This document shows, one piece after another, positions 34,338-44,850 of a stretch of DNA of 64,000 bases (position 1 is the stretch's first letter; each line of letters begins with the position of its first letter). Origin of the DNA: Phialocephala subalpina. Lineage: Eukaryota; Ascomycota; Leotiomycetes; Helotiales; Mollisiaceae. A program made the translations under genes and the position numbers. A model generated the notes under the pieces. It was not told the origin of the DNA and searched no databases. It saw only the letters and a program-made list of their open reading frames with translations. The stretch spans positions 649,770-713,769 of the forward strand of contig FJOG01000020.1 of NCBI GenBank assembly GCA_900073065.1, given 5' to 3'.

Positions 34338-36336
34338 CTCCTATCCCAGGCAGTATCAGGTGCTTCTTCCCCACTTGCTTATTTAACTTTCCTCCAGGAA
34401 TTCAATTAATCTGCCACGGCGGTAGCCCGCCAGTCTGACAATATTTTGATCTGAATCTGAACACCTGCATACCAGGGCTGTCGTATTCTTAGCAACAAGC
34501 GAGCAGGCAGAAAAAGTGAGGCTGTTGTCTCAGCCCGTGACGATAATTGATTTGAAGACTGTTACCGCACAATCAGACCAAGAACCCCCACGCCAGAGTC
34601 AGGATCTCACTGAAGAAGTATCGATGTGCGAGCTGAGCTCAGACAACAAGTCGATACGTCAGAAATGATGATGTTGGAAGATATCGCGGAGTGGGAGGAC
34701 GCTGCAGCAGGTGTCTTCAGCTGTTCTGATATGATGCTATGGGTTCCCACATGCATATTTGCTGGTAAGGCGTTGGCTATGATGGCCTCCTGTATCCCTT
34801 GCTGACATGCATGGGAAGAAAAAGGCGCGTGACTGCTTTTCTGCTGCAGATCCGGTGTCACTCTTTGGGAATTTGGGTTTTCCCCTCTCTGCCTTTCCCC
34901 TCTTTCATCACCGATACCGATATGTCGAAGGAACGCATTGCGTGTTTGGCCGCTGTCCTGCATCGACGATTATGCAGCGCTGCCTTGAAATTCTGGGAGG
35001 TGTTCCTGACTGGTTGTTGATATCTGGGTCTTACACTACGAGTACTCTTGAAGATAGTGGCACATGGGCTTCCTCGCAGGGTATTTTCGTCTCTGTGAGG
35101 GCGGTTGCAGGCACTGCCCATGAGGAGAGAACTCGTGAACCCTTTACAGGAAACAACGGTAGCATCCGGAAGGCACGGATCGAAGTCTGACCTCCCTTTT
35201 CGGCGTCTTTCCCTTTGGGAATTTACGAACAACCTTTACGGTAGTCACGAGCCTTTGGACGGCTGTTTGAAGTATCAACCCGGCTCACTGGAACCGAGAT
35301 CATCCATCAACGGCTTCACCTGACGACGTTCCTTGGAAAAGAAGCAATGTTTTGCCTTAGCGGTCAACGTGGGCACCCTCCGGCGTTCATTCTGACCACT
35401 CTGATGCCATCAGAATGCCCTGCAGTTCTGCCGCTTCGATCTCCTGCGAGTGATGCCATCAACCTCTGCCGTCCCAGATCCTCCTGATCGTCGGGTCCAT
35501 GTGCAGTTCTAGAAGGAAAAAGCAAGTTCTTGTTTTCGTGTCATGATTGTTTTCACTTGGCACTGTTTCACTCGACAGGATGGTGGAGGTGGCCACGTGT
35601 TTGAAGACGAAGTAGCATTCCAAACTCCATCAAAGAGAAATCCCTTCATCCCAGGATGAGTTTGATGTCGTGAGACTTCGTTGATGGAATCCCCATGGTC
35701 AAACGAATGTGGAGAACACACCTGTGGGTTGCAAGATGATAATTCTCTGGCTCGGGTCAGAACTCCACTCGAGGGTCCTGGAGATGATTTATTTTCAAGG
35801 TTCATCCCAGCTTCAGCTAAGATGCTCTCCGCAAATTCGCCTCAGACGTTGGGACGAATGCTCCAGCAAGGATCTGGAGAGAATGTTTCAACAAGATTTA
35901 GTCGATTCTGGTGTCGAGCTGCGTTGAGGTGCTCTACCGTTCCACCGCCGTACGCGTTCACTCAACATCAACTCAAGGAGTGGAGACACCCTTACGGGAT
36001 GTAGCGAGAGCCAATATCTGGAGCAATCCACACGCGTCAAATTACAGATTCGAATCCACCCGTCCTGTCAACTGTGAGTTCAGCACTTCAATTTACAAGA
36101 TAGCGGATATCTCACTCAGCGAGGACGGCAGCGAGCAATCAAACAAACGACAGGGCCTATATCAAACGGCCCATTTTCACAATCTCGATACAATCTAGCT
36201 GAAAGCTTCAATCTCCTAGTCAATCTCGATCAACGCTTCCGTCTACAAGCACCCTCAACGCCCCCGACAATCTCGACGCACAATCTCAACGCTGAACATG
36301 GACCCATCAAGTTCTACTATACTCGACTCCCGCCAC
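34338..36336. other. 2 kb gene-poor interval
   Basis: Between the cysteine-rich peptide gene and the 3' end of the terpene synthase. Short open frames on both strands have no family resemblance. No cytochrome P450, oxidoreductase or transporter is present that could partner the terpene synthase. Confidence 0.45.
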
Positions 36337-37879
36337 CTAGAGGGTGACAGAGAAACTCCCATTCGCCTTATCAATATCGCCGAGCATGTATCGACCAGTT
36401 CTCATGCTGCTCTAAAGTCAGCCGTGGTCCAATTTGAACGCCCAGTTGAGACTCACCTCCAACTGAAATTACCGATCCAACAATCCCTAGCGCCCTCAAT
36501 GAACATGCGAAGTTCTTCATAGGAAAGTCTTGTCTCATTAGGCTCGTCAAGAAGCGTCCTAGCCTCCAATTCAAATCGATCGACGGCGGCGGCGAGATCA
36601 CTTTGCGCTTCTCTCAATGCATTCTGGACATCTCCAAACCTCAGACAAAGCAAGGGTACCAGGCTGTCGATAACTCCGACCCTCTGTAGCCGTGAGCTTG
36701 TGCTAGGAGAGTTTGACGAGCGGGAAGACACTCACAATCTCCTTCTTAAGCGAGAGCATATCATTCGCTCTAAACACAGAGTTTCAGCTAGGACTTGGAG
36801 ATTGTGGAAGAGGGCCTTACATGATTACAATCTTGGTTGCTTCATCAGACAAAGCTGTCAATGATGGCTCGTTGGTGGTCGCCGCATATCGGCCCCGAAT
36901 ACCATTCGCAAACCTGCCGGAGTCAGCGATCAGCACATAACCAGCGATATTCGAGCTTACTCAATCACGGCCAGGCATGGACGAACAGCACTTGTACCCA
37001 TTCGAGAGTGCAAATAGTCTTCCAAAGTTGGGATCCGTGCCTCCCCCTCGAGATGCCACTTTTGCTCCATTTCAGTACTGCTGATGTAAAATCTCATGTC
37101 CTCGAAGAAGTTCTCTCTTTGCTCTAGTCTGGAGTCAGTAGCTCCTGGACTGCAGGTATTTTGTGGAAGTGTCGTACCAACAGTATACGCTTCCGCAAGT
37201 GCCTCACCGATAACTCGAAAGCTCTCGATGATTGGATGGGATGCGGTTGGAGGATACTTGACTCCCAGACTCCATGCTACCCCGCTCTTGATTTGCTGCC
37301 CGATATTTTGAAGACCATACAGACTGAAGAATTGGAAAATTCCAGTCGGTTGGTCTTGCCATTGCAATGACTTCTCTGGTAGTCTCATGGTACTCCGAAT
37401 GAATCGGACAGTCTCCTTACGGTATTTTTGAGTACTTTCGAAGCTGTTGGAATGTTGTCCAGTTGGCTCATCCAACTCGTCATCCCATAGAAACAGCCAG
37501 ATAGCGAGAAAGGTCACAATGCGAAGCTCGTTGAAACCAGCTTTTGGCGGCCACTGTTCGAGAGTCCAGTCAGCGCTCTACTCCAAGCTGGACCGAACAT
37601 GGAGTATACTCACAGTCGAACCGAAAAGGGCGAAGTCTGCATTCTTGAGCTTGGCGAGTTTCTTTTCGTTAGATACTAGACTTCGAGTGTCGTCAGTATA
37701 GAGGAGTGTGTAAAGCTGCATATGACGCACCTTTCAAGCAACCTGTCAACAACGGGAATCATGGCATGATAGTTTGGATTGAGTTGTGTATAGTTCTCAT
37801 ACGTCGGTCGCATGTCTGGCATCAGAACAGTTTGACCACGGATGCTGTTCAGCAGCTGTTTTCGTTGTTCGAGATCCAT
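36337..37879 (-). CDS. Class I terpene synthase (cyclase)
   Basis: Eight exons on the minus strand (37731-37879, 37614-37680, 37178-37553, 36961-37123, 36821-36913, 36736-36769, 36457-36683, 36337-36406) give 392 residues in frame. All class I hallmarks are visible. The aspartate-rich metal motif is LFLWDDELDE (Asp96, Asp97, Asp100). The NSE triad is ANDMLSLKKEI (Asn285, Ser289, Glu293), assembled from a 34 nt exon. The C-terminal RY pair is WSMRTGRYMLG (Arg375, Tyr376), recovered only by splicing the last 50 bp intron (36407-36456). The enzyme ionises a prenyl diphosphate and cyclises it; length and motifs fit a sesquiterpene-type cyclase, but substrate and product are not inferable. No tailoring enzymes are adjacent, so it stands alone. 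The acceptor choices in introns 1 and 3 were set by keeping the frame. Confidence 0.9.
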
Positions 37880-37926
37880 TTTTGAGGATGAAGATTGGTG
37901 AAGTGTAAGGATCAAATGGACTGACC

Positions 37927-37932
37927 TTTATA
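37927..37932 (-). promoter_or_regulatory. TATA box of the terpene synthase gene
   Basis: TATAAA on the minus strand, about 50 bases upstream of the ATG at 37879, the only good core-promoter element in this gap. Confidence 0.5.
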
Positions 37933-40555
37933 CTTCGCAGTCATCGTGGCGTTTATCCATGGATGACTCAAAACCAGAATTCACTTCAAGACTCCTCTCC
38001 CCAACGGCCTCTTGACCTTCGAAAAGAAAGCACTTCTCGTTGAATTTGCCTACAACCTGCCGACTCCAAAGTTCACAAGTCACCTAAGAACTCAAGTAAA
38101 CTCATTGCTGATCATTTTCACCTGCTGGTAGTACTATGGATGATCTTGTTCACTCTAAGTTCGAGAGGATTGGGGTTCAGCGAAACATCAGAAACTCCCG
38201 ATACACTCCCCAGAACCTATGAACCCACACGTCGGTTTATCGCAAACTGCGGAGCCAAAGAGGGAGAGATAAGGACCACCTCGCTTATTCCATGATCCTC
38301 AAACCCCTTTTCCGAAGCTTCGGCCTCGCTTGACCTTAGCCCAACACACAACCCCTCCCAAGGAAAGGTCGTATAGATTTGAATATGCATTTCCCTAGCA
38401 TAAGAAGCCGAAACATAAGCCTCTAAACCGAAGAGAATCCTATCATGGTTAGTTCTAACAAGCGATGTGTGATGGTTGATTCTGGATAAGCAAGAGCAGC
38501 ATCAGGTCTGTAGAAAAACGGACTCCGTAATCGGCCCCCAGGAATAGGGTATCATGGTTGGTCAGATAGCCGTGACCTTGTATTGAGAGAACCCCAGTGC
38601 AAAGGAGCGTCCCTGCTGACAAGTAAATATGTAAGTCGACCCCTTCCCCCGTAGATCACCCCTCGTAGACGCCTGTGGGTTTCCACCGTAGAATTTTCCT
38701 TTCTTGGAATTTAAATGATAATAAAATTATTTTATTTTTTTGGGGGCAAGCCTTGGTTGGCGATCCTATCGAAGAGTCTTAACATTGCAAAAGTTTTTTT
38801 GCGTTCCCTCGCAATTCACCATCCAAGCACAAGTTTGAGCGTCCCCTCGACCTCCTACCACGAGTATCAAGTCAGTCTTTGATTCGAGTGAGGAATAGCT
38901 TCATAATAGTCTTCGGACCCTTTACGTACTTCCATGGGATAGATGATCGATTTTTTTATTATTGAAATATCAAGAAGAATGTGGTTGATATCGTGGGTTT
39001 TGTAGGCGATCTCAGAAAGTTGGATCAAAGGTGGGCGTGTGGTGATTGCGACCGGAATTCTATTGACGCGCTCATTGAAACTGATCCAAACACAGACCTT
39101 CATGTTCTAGTCCTAGGGCTTACACTCCGAGATCTTTCTCCCGACTTTATGTTCACATCTCTCCTTGAGTCCCGAATAGGCATCATACTGCATGTAGCAG
39201 CTTTCTCGACTTTCTGTGTCTTCTTTCCCCAGGCTCCGGTCGTTGACCAGAAATTCGTTTTCTGACTCACTGGCAATGTTGATGTCAAATACCACTTTTC
39301 ACCTGTCCCATTTTCATCGTCTTAATGTTGTTCCCCTTTCTCCCACCTGTCCATATCCCCGACATCCATGCTTTCTCACAGCACAAAAGCACATCTTTGA
39401 ACCACTCCCCTATCTTACTCTTCTCGCCTTGTTCCCAACTACTACACACATTATCCTCACCCTTCCCCTTCTCCTTATCTCTCATCTTCATCTCCCTCTT
39501 AGTCTCTGAATTCCCAACCATACGCCCTTCGAGGCCGAGGCGTAGCCAAATCCCTAACCTTCCAAACCAAATACCAAATCTCAAAATCCCCCTTCCCACA
39601 TCCAGGACACGAAATCCCAAACGCGCGTCTCTTTCTCACTAAATGCTCTTGATCGACAGAATCTGGATGCCAAGGCTGGCCACGGCGGCAGGCGAGGTAT
39701 ATCTTCTCTTTCTCCTTCTCTTTCTTCCCTGAGGAATCAGAAATCTTTTCTCTGATTGGAGCTAGGTGTTTGGATTTTATCCCCGATTTTGACTTCGGAT
39801 CTCATGAAAGGTAGATGACTTCTTCTTTCCTGATCTCCACCAGCGGAGGTTCCCTCCTCGAAGACAAAAAGTTTACATCATCTCTCGGATCAACCTCCCG
39901 ACCCGAAACCGGGAATGGGAAAGTGAGGTGTTGGCGATGAATCATTTTTATAGTGTAAGAACAATTCGTACATGTTGTGGTATGGAGGGGAGTATCGATA
40001 AATGCTCTATTTGAGGTACTGATACGGCTTTGTGTATCGGGGCGAGAGCGGGGTTTGAAGTCGATGAAAAAACCGCTGGAGGAGCTGGAGGAGCGCCGTG
40101 TGGGGAGGCAGGGGTGGAAAGATGGGTGGAGGATGGTATTTGTTTTGGTGGAGCGGTCTTCGTTGAAGGGGTTCCGGTCGGGGCGGAGGGGGAAGGTGGG
40201 TTGCATTTTCATTCTGTTGTTGTTTTGTGGGTGAGTAGAAGAACCTTGGGGACTCGGATATTTGAAATCTTGAATGTTCATGGGACATACCTAGATTCAG
40301 ATGGAGCCCAAAGATATGAAAATACGACTCCAGACTGTATTGGAATAGAGGGAGATGGATGCGGATGTTATAAGGAGCGAACACTTATTCGATAGGATGA
40401 GAAATGTTTGTGAATGGATTTCGACGAACCTAACTCTTGAATGTTGGAGATGCACACCGGAACTGAGATCAGGAAAAACTGCGTACGTGCATCAGAGAAT
40501 CACGCAGAGCATTCACTTGAAATGTCCCATGTATTCGAGGTCTTTTCTAGTCAAG
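37933..40555. other. 2.6 kb interval, mostly non-coding
   Basis: Upstream region of the terpene synthase and 3' side of the PTEN gene. An A/T-rich run lies at 38708-38745, and a long pyrimidine-rich stretch on the plus strand lies at 39310-39640. Apart from the weak frame at 39802-40281, no gene is supported. Confidence 0.4.
39802..40281 (-). CDS. Weak hypothetical ORF, 159 codons
   Basis: An uninterrupted ATG frame rich in Ser, Pro, Thr and Arg (RRSSSSSSGFFIDFKPRSRP), with one CxxC (TTCTNCSYTIK) and a mixed-charge C-terminus (VEIRKEEVIYLS). I recognise no family. The N-terminal half overlaps other long frames caused by base bias, so it could be chance. It is listed because its last 60 residues look protein-like. 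Confidence 0.22.
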   Translation of the reverse strand: MNIQDFKYPSPQGSSTHPQNNNRMKMQPTFPLRPDRNPFNEDRSTKTNTILHPSFHPCLPTRRSSSSSSGFFIDFKPRSRPDTQSRISTSNRAFIDTPLHTTTCTNCSYTIKMIHRQHLTFPFPVSGREVDPRDDVNFLSSRREPPLVEIRKEEVIYLS

Positions 40556-41022
40556 CACCAGTGGGTGACGGAATTGACGGACGCTTTAACCGAAAATACT
40601 AAATCCCCGCCAAAAGTCATTTACTTTACGATTATATAAAAACTGAGCTTTTTAATAGAATTGCTCGAAACTTAAGAAGCATTTAAAACCCTATAGTTCG
40701 CGCACTTACAATTAATCGAATAATCTGTTTAAGCTTTATGTGCATCTAGAGGTAAACGATCGCGAGAAGAGGTAATATTTGATGCTATTTTAGTGGCATT
40801 TTTAGCAAAAGCGATAAAATTTAAGTGTGCTTAGTCTTCGAGGGGTTTAATAAAAACTCTGCTTAATACAGAACATAAAAGGTATTAATGTCTTTTAAAA
40901 ACCCGAGTTTTAGAGTGATCTATTAGAAAGCTGATATCTGGCTTAATTCAAAAGATGTTGACTTTTGGTGGGGATTTTGGTGTTCTCGGTTAAGTGTCCA
41001 TCAATTCCGTCATCCACTGGTG
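40556..41022. mobile_element. 467 bp non-autonomous DNA transposon (MITE) with 64 bp TIRs
   Basis: The two ends are inverted copies: 40556-40619 starts CACCAGTGGGTGACGG, and 40959-41022 read in reverse complement starts CACCAGTGGATGACGG. Across 64 bases they differ by seven transitions and two one-base indels. The element is flanked by AAG on both sides (40553-40555 and 41023-41025), a possible 3 bp target duplication. The interior is A/T-rich with no reading frame of note, so it cannot encode a transposase. CAC-initiated termini with a 3 bp duplication fit the CACTA/CMC superfamily, but this is inference from two short features. It lies about 260 bp beyond the PTEN stop codon. Confidence 0.85.
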
Positions 41023-41280
41023 AAGAAATAAAAATTGCCTAGGAAAAACACTTCTTAGCACGCGATGCGAAGCCAAGTCCTAACAACTCAACCAGAGATC
41101 TGCACATCTTAGGAACGGAATCTGAACCTAAGCAACGCGAAAGTCTTTGTCCTTAACATTCAAGTCCTACGTGAGCCCGTATCCATCTAACGCCATAACC
41201 CATGCATTGGTATCGTGTGTTTCTGTTCTCGGCCGTCGTCTTGTTGATTTATCTACTCATTCACCGTGTATAATGCAGTA

Positions 41281-43053
41281 TCAGGAGTCTAAAGTCTTCT
41301 TCGTCGATTGCAAATGTCCCAGACGATGCGTCTTCGCATCCTTGAGTTGGTCCTCCGGTACACCGCCAGGCAGTTCGACAGTCGGGATCTGTGAGGGGCC
41401 ACCGGTGTTCGTTGTGGTGGAGGATGCTGTATCAAGACCTGCGTTTATGTCCGCCTGCGTCGGCTCAGACCCATTGCCATGTGGTTGGGGAAGATCGTTC
41501 ACATCAATATTGATGTCTTCCTCTCCAGCTGGTCCACTAGGTCTCACTCCTTCCTCGGAATCGTTGTCTCGGTCCTTGGAATGACCGGACTTCATGCTGC
41601 TTGCCTTGCTGACCTCCGCGCTCCTAGGACTCTCTGTCCGCAAACCAAGATCTTTTCCCAACCCGGGAGAAGTCTGATGTCCTCCCTTCCAGTCTGCTGG
41701 CGACATTTCCGGCACGGGCGAATTCTCACCCGGCTCCATGATTACGTCTTCATTCCTTCCTCGTCCTGGCTCGGGATCGTAAGCTTTCCAGACGACGGCC
41801 AAACGATCGAAGGCTCGAGTACCTTTTTTGCTTGAGCCTCTGATGCCATCCATCTTATCCCACTCAATCTCGAAGACCCCGTTCTCGTCAGCCTTGCCGT
41901 TTTGTTCAGGTCCATTGCCTTCGAAGTAGGCATTGAACCAGACGTGTGCGACAGCAGTGACCATTGTCCAACCCATCGAGGCTTTGTTTCGGCGCTCGAA
42001 ATCGATGTTGATATCGCTGGTAGGAAGGACAACTCGAGTAGAGGGCTTGAAGACGACAGCACTGCCACCCGTCTCTGTACCAGTTCCCTCCAAGGAGCTT
42101 GAGCTGCTTGACCCTGCTGGTGGCTTTGACCCGGACGCACCATCGACCTGTGACAGCCCAGTACTGGTGGGTTTGATGTTGGCTTGGTTCTGGAAACCAG
42201 CCATATCCGAGATCATGTCTTTGAAACCGCTACTGCCGGGAGCATTGCCTTCGACCACGACTCGCTCTTTCTTGGTGAAGACATGGAAGAGCTTGATAGT
42301 TTTGCCTTCATCGACGAAGCCTTCCACTTGGACTTTAACACCATCCCTCAGCCCCCAAATGTGCACTTCCATGATCTCAATTTGGCGTTCAACGTATATC
42401 TTCTCGCTTTTCGTCCATCGGTCCACGTATCCTACCCATCGCAGCTGGCTGGGAATGGAAACTCCTTGTCCGAAACCAGGTCGCATTCTCCTCTCCGTGA
42501 AGCGTGCCAAAGCCTCCTCTGGCTTCCACCCGCATTCACTGATGAGATAGCTGCAAGCCATGGTCCCACTTCTGCCCTTCCCAGCTTTGCAGTGCACAAC
42601 CACCACTCTCCCATTCTTCCCACCAGTCTTCCCACCCCAATCGCCCTTCACTTTATCTTCTTGTCCATGTAGTCCTTGCACCACATCACCTAACCCCTTT
42701 CCTTCCTCACCACCCTTCAACCAATTTCTCATTCCCGCCATAATCATGGGTACTAACTTAAACGGCGGTGGATGATGATCTGGCCAAGGATAATGCCTTA
42801 TCCTGCCATAAACCTCCTCATCCGGATATCCCGTCCCCTCTGCTCTAAACTCCCATATCGCCCATCCATCTCCATGTTTATAGTCTAGGAATTTGACCAG
42901 TTGATCGAGAGGATTTCGGTATGCACGTTGAGGATAGGTTCCTGAAGGGCCGGACGTCGCGATTATTTGATCCGTTACGTAACAAAGGTCGAGCCCAGCT
43001 TCGGGGTGCCGTGAGCGTGGGCCTGCGACAATTTGGCGGAGGAGAGAGGCCAT
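41281..43053 (-). CDS. PTEN-type phosphoinositide 3-phosphatase
   Basis: A single exon of 590 residues. The WPD-type loop is HYPWPDHHPPP (Asp92), and the P-loop is HCKAGKGRSG at 154-163 (catalytic Cys155, Arg161). The two lysines of the P-loop are the PTEN hallmark that selects 3-phosphorylated inositol lipids. The N-terminal opening (YVTDQIIATSGPSGTYPQRA) also fits PTEN. A C2-like region follows (WGLRDGVKVQVEGFVDEGKT). The last 200 residues are disordered and Ser/Gly/Asp-rich. It should counter PI3-kinase signalling by dephosphorylating phosphoinositides at membranes. Fungal PTEN proteins are usually larger or smaller in the tail, so the tail may be lineage-specific. Confidence 0.93.
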   Translation of the reverse strand: MASLLRQIVAGPRSRHPEAGLDLCYVTDQIIATSGPSGTYPQRAYRNPLDQLVKFLDYKHGDGWAIWEFRAEGTGYPDEEVYGRIRHYPWPDHHPPPFKLVPMIMAGMRNWLKGGEEGKGLGDVVQGLHGQEDKVKGDWGGKTGGKNGRVVVVHCKAGKGRSGTMACSYLISECGWKPEEALARFTERRMRPGFGQGVSIPSQLRWVGYVDRWTKSEKIYVERQIEIMEVHIWGLRDGVKVQVEGFVDEGKTIKLFHVFTKKERVVVEGNAPGSSGFKDMISDMAGFQNQANIKPTSTGLSQVDGASGSKPPAGSSSSSSLEGTGTETGGSAVVFKPSTRVVLPTSDINIDFERRNKASMGWTMVTAVAHVWFNAYFEGNGPEQNGKADENGVFEIEWDKMDGIRGSSKKGTRAFDRLAVVWKAYDPEPGRGRNEDVIMEPGENSPVPEMSPADWKGGHQTSPGLGKDLGLRTESPRSAEVSKASSMKSGHSKDRDNDSEEGVRPSGPAGEEDINIDVNDLPQPHGNGSEPTQADINAGLDTASSTTTNTGGPSQIPTVELPGGVPEDQLKDAKTHRLGHLQSTKKTLDS

Positions 43054-43463
43054 GGTGTTATTGTAGTAGAGAAAATATGGGATTTGGGAAAGGGTGCATT
43101 TTGTTGTGCTGAGGTGAGGTTGTTGATATGTTTGGAAAGTGACCAGACGTCATCGAGGAGAGATCACCAAAGATCCCTGTCTTGGGGCTGCAGCACAGCC
43201 ACAATACTTTGAACCCCTGCAAGTTTGGTTGTAAGGCGTATTGAAACCTTATTTTCAAGGGGGAGTGATTGTACCATCACTCGTCAATGTCATGATCTAG
43301 CAGCGGAGTCCTTTCATGAGAAATGGCTGCTTAATGTCCTAGAACCTACATGATCTAACACAGAGTACACTTTCACTCATCTAGCCACTAGGTGCCTTGA
43401 CTATGTGCCGCAAATATCTCATCTTGATCTCTCCTTTGTTCGCAGCTCACTCATGCCTCCCTC
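43054..43463. other. Spacer between F-box-like and PTEN genes
   Basis: Promoter of the PTEN gene and 3' flank of the F-box-like gene, 410 bp. No other gene is visible. Confidence 0.5.
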
Positions 43464-44303
43464 TCAGCTTCCTGTCTGCTTCTTCATCTTCTTGTCGTAT
43501 TCTTCCAACAAAACTTTGATTTTATGTTGCTCCTCCGCTAGTGGATCTAACAACTTCCTCAGTTTGCTAGTTTCGGTATCGCTCAAGGACACATGATGTT
43601 GAGCACTTGAATTCAACCACGTCCTCAACATCTTTGTGATCGTCTTCCTGTTATCAGCACATCTCTTTTCGTGGTCGAAGTGAGTGTTAATAGGCCACCA
43701 GTCAATACCGGGGTTTTGACCACCCAAGCGATGGTAGTAGGTAAGCCAATTAGCAGTCTCGAGACGTAACATTCTAAGACCAGTGAAGTGCTTGAGAAGT
43801 ATATTTGTCATGTCGAGCCATTGTGAATTCGAAACGTATCTAATATCCCATGAGTTTAGCTTTCGAGATGAGATGAGAGGAGAAGATACTCACGCTCTGT
43901 GTGGATCGAAGTGGCAGGTTAACTCGACGTTGACAATAGCGTCGAGGTTTTGGGCTGGAACTCGGGCAATAAATTGCTTGAGACCTTCGAGATTCGGCTC
44001 CTCATTCGAAGTGTCTGGTGAGTTTCCAATGAGGAACTTGTTGAGGTGAAAGAAGATTGGGCTAGCTTCGCTGTTTAGTTGCTTGTTGACTCGGAGAATG
44101 CCAGTCTTGTGGTATCTCCGACGTCTTCTGGAGCGCTCGTTGATGAGAGTATTCTTCGACGAAGAAACTTTAATAGGCTTGTCCAACTTGAGGTCGAGAA
44201 GCTCATAGATCATGTTTCGTATCTCGTTTGGAAGCCTGAGAAAAGACGACTCCTTGTTCTTCGTGGGATGGGACGATGAGGCCTTGACCTTGGGTTTAGC
44301 CAT
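43464..44303 (-). CDS. F-box-like (LPxEIRNxIYELL) protein
   Basis: Exons 43894-44303 and 43464-43839 (intron 43840-43893) give 261 residues. After a basic Ser/Lys-rich start, the motif FLRLPNEIRNMIYELL matches the F-box-like/2EXR opening found in many fungal proteins. It is followed by LRVNKQLNSEASPIFFHLNK, also typical of this group. The C-terminus is a charged, probably coiled segment (EEQHKIKVLLEEYDKKMKK). Such proteins are often substrate adaptors of Skp1-Cullin ligases, but many members are uncharacterised and no substrate can be inferred. The gene is divergent from yrb2. Confidence 0.75.
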
Positions 44304-44850
44304 CTGGTATCTGTCAGTTGTTTGGACAATACTAGAAGCTGTGAAGACTACTCGCCTTGAATGCAGGCAATCCTTTCCTCTGTCAAAAGCTGATCAGTCG
44401 CTGCAGCCTTGCGCTTTGTTGATTGGGACGATCTAGTGGAAGGATAACTGCCCGTGCCCGCGAAATCAATACAATCTCATACGTCTCCTGACTTGATCAA
44501 TAAATTAAAAGCTACGCAAGAGATACCAAAGATGATCGATGTCCAACTTGTGACCTGCGCTGCCTGTGGCAAGGCTGAAGGCTGAAGGCCGATAAGGCAG
44601 GGATTATTGTCTTGCGCAATAGCCACGGCTGATGGAGGACAAAGAAATCACCACCTTCGCAAATGTTAAGCCCGCAATGTTGTTGGCGCTCGAAATGTCA
44701 GAAAGTAGCAGATGCAAGTTGATGAATCTGGTGAATATTACGAAAGGTGAACAAGTTTAAAATACAGCGCGTGCTTAGCGTCGTAGCCTCGACAGCGAGC
44801 CGAAGAATCGCCCCGTTACGCTTCCTTTGACAAGAGGGGCACAAAAAGAA
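44304..44850. promoter_or_regulatory. Divergent promoter of F-box-like gene and yrb2
   Basis: 547 bp between oppositely transcribed genes. No gene was recognised. No obvious TATA box; a short repeated AAGGCTGAAGGCTGAAGGC patch lies near 44570. Confidence 0.45.

Noticed and set aside
40556..41022. RIP as the cause of differences between the MITE ends
   Set aside because: All base differences are transitions, but the one context I checked in detail (position 10 of the TIR) is CpC, not the CpA expected for RIP.
34338..41280. Terpenoid biosynthetic gene cluster around the terpene synthase
   Set aside because: No P450, dehydrogenase, transporter or pathway regulator lies on either side; neighbours are housekeeping genes or empty intervals.
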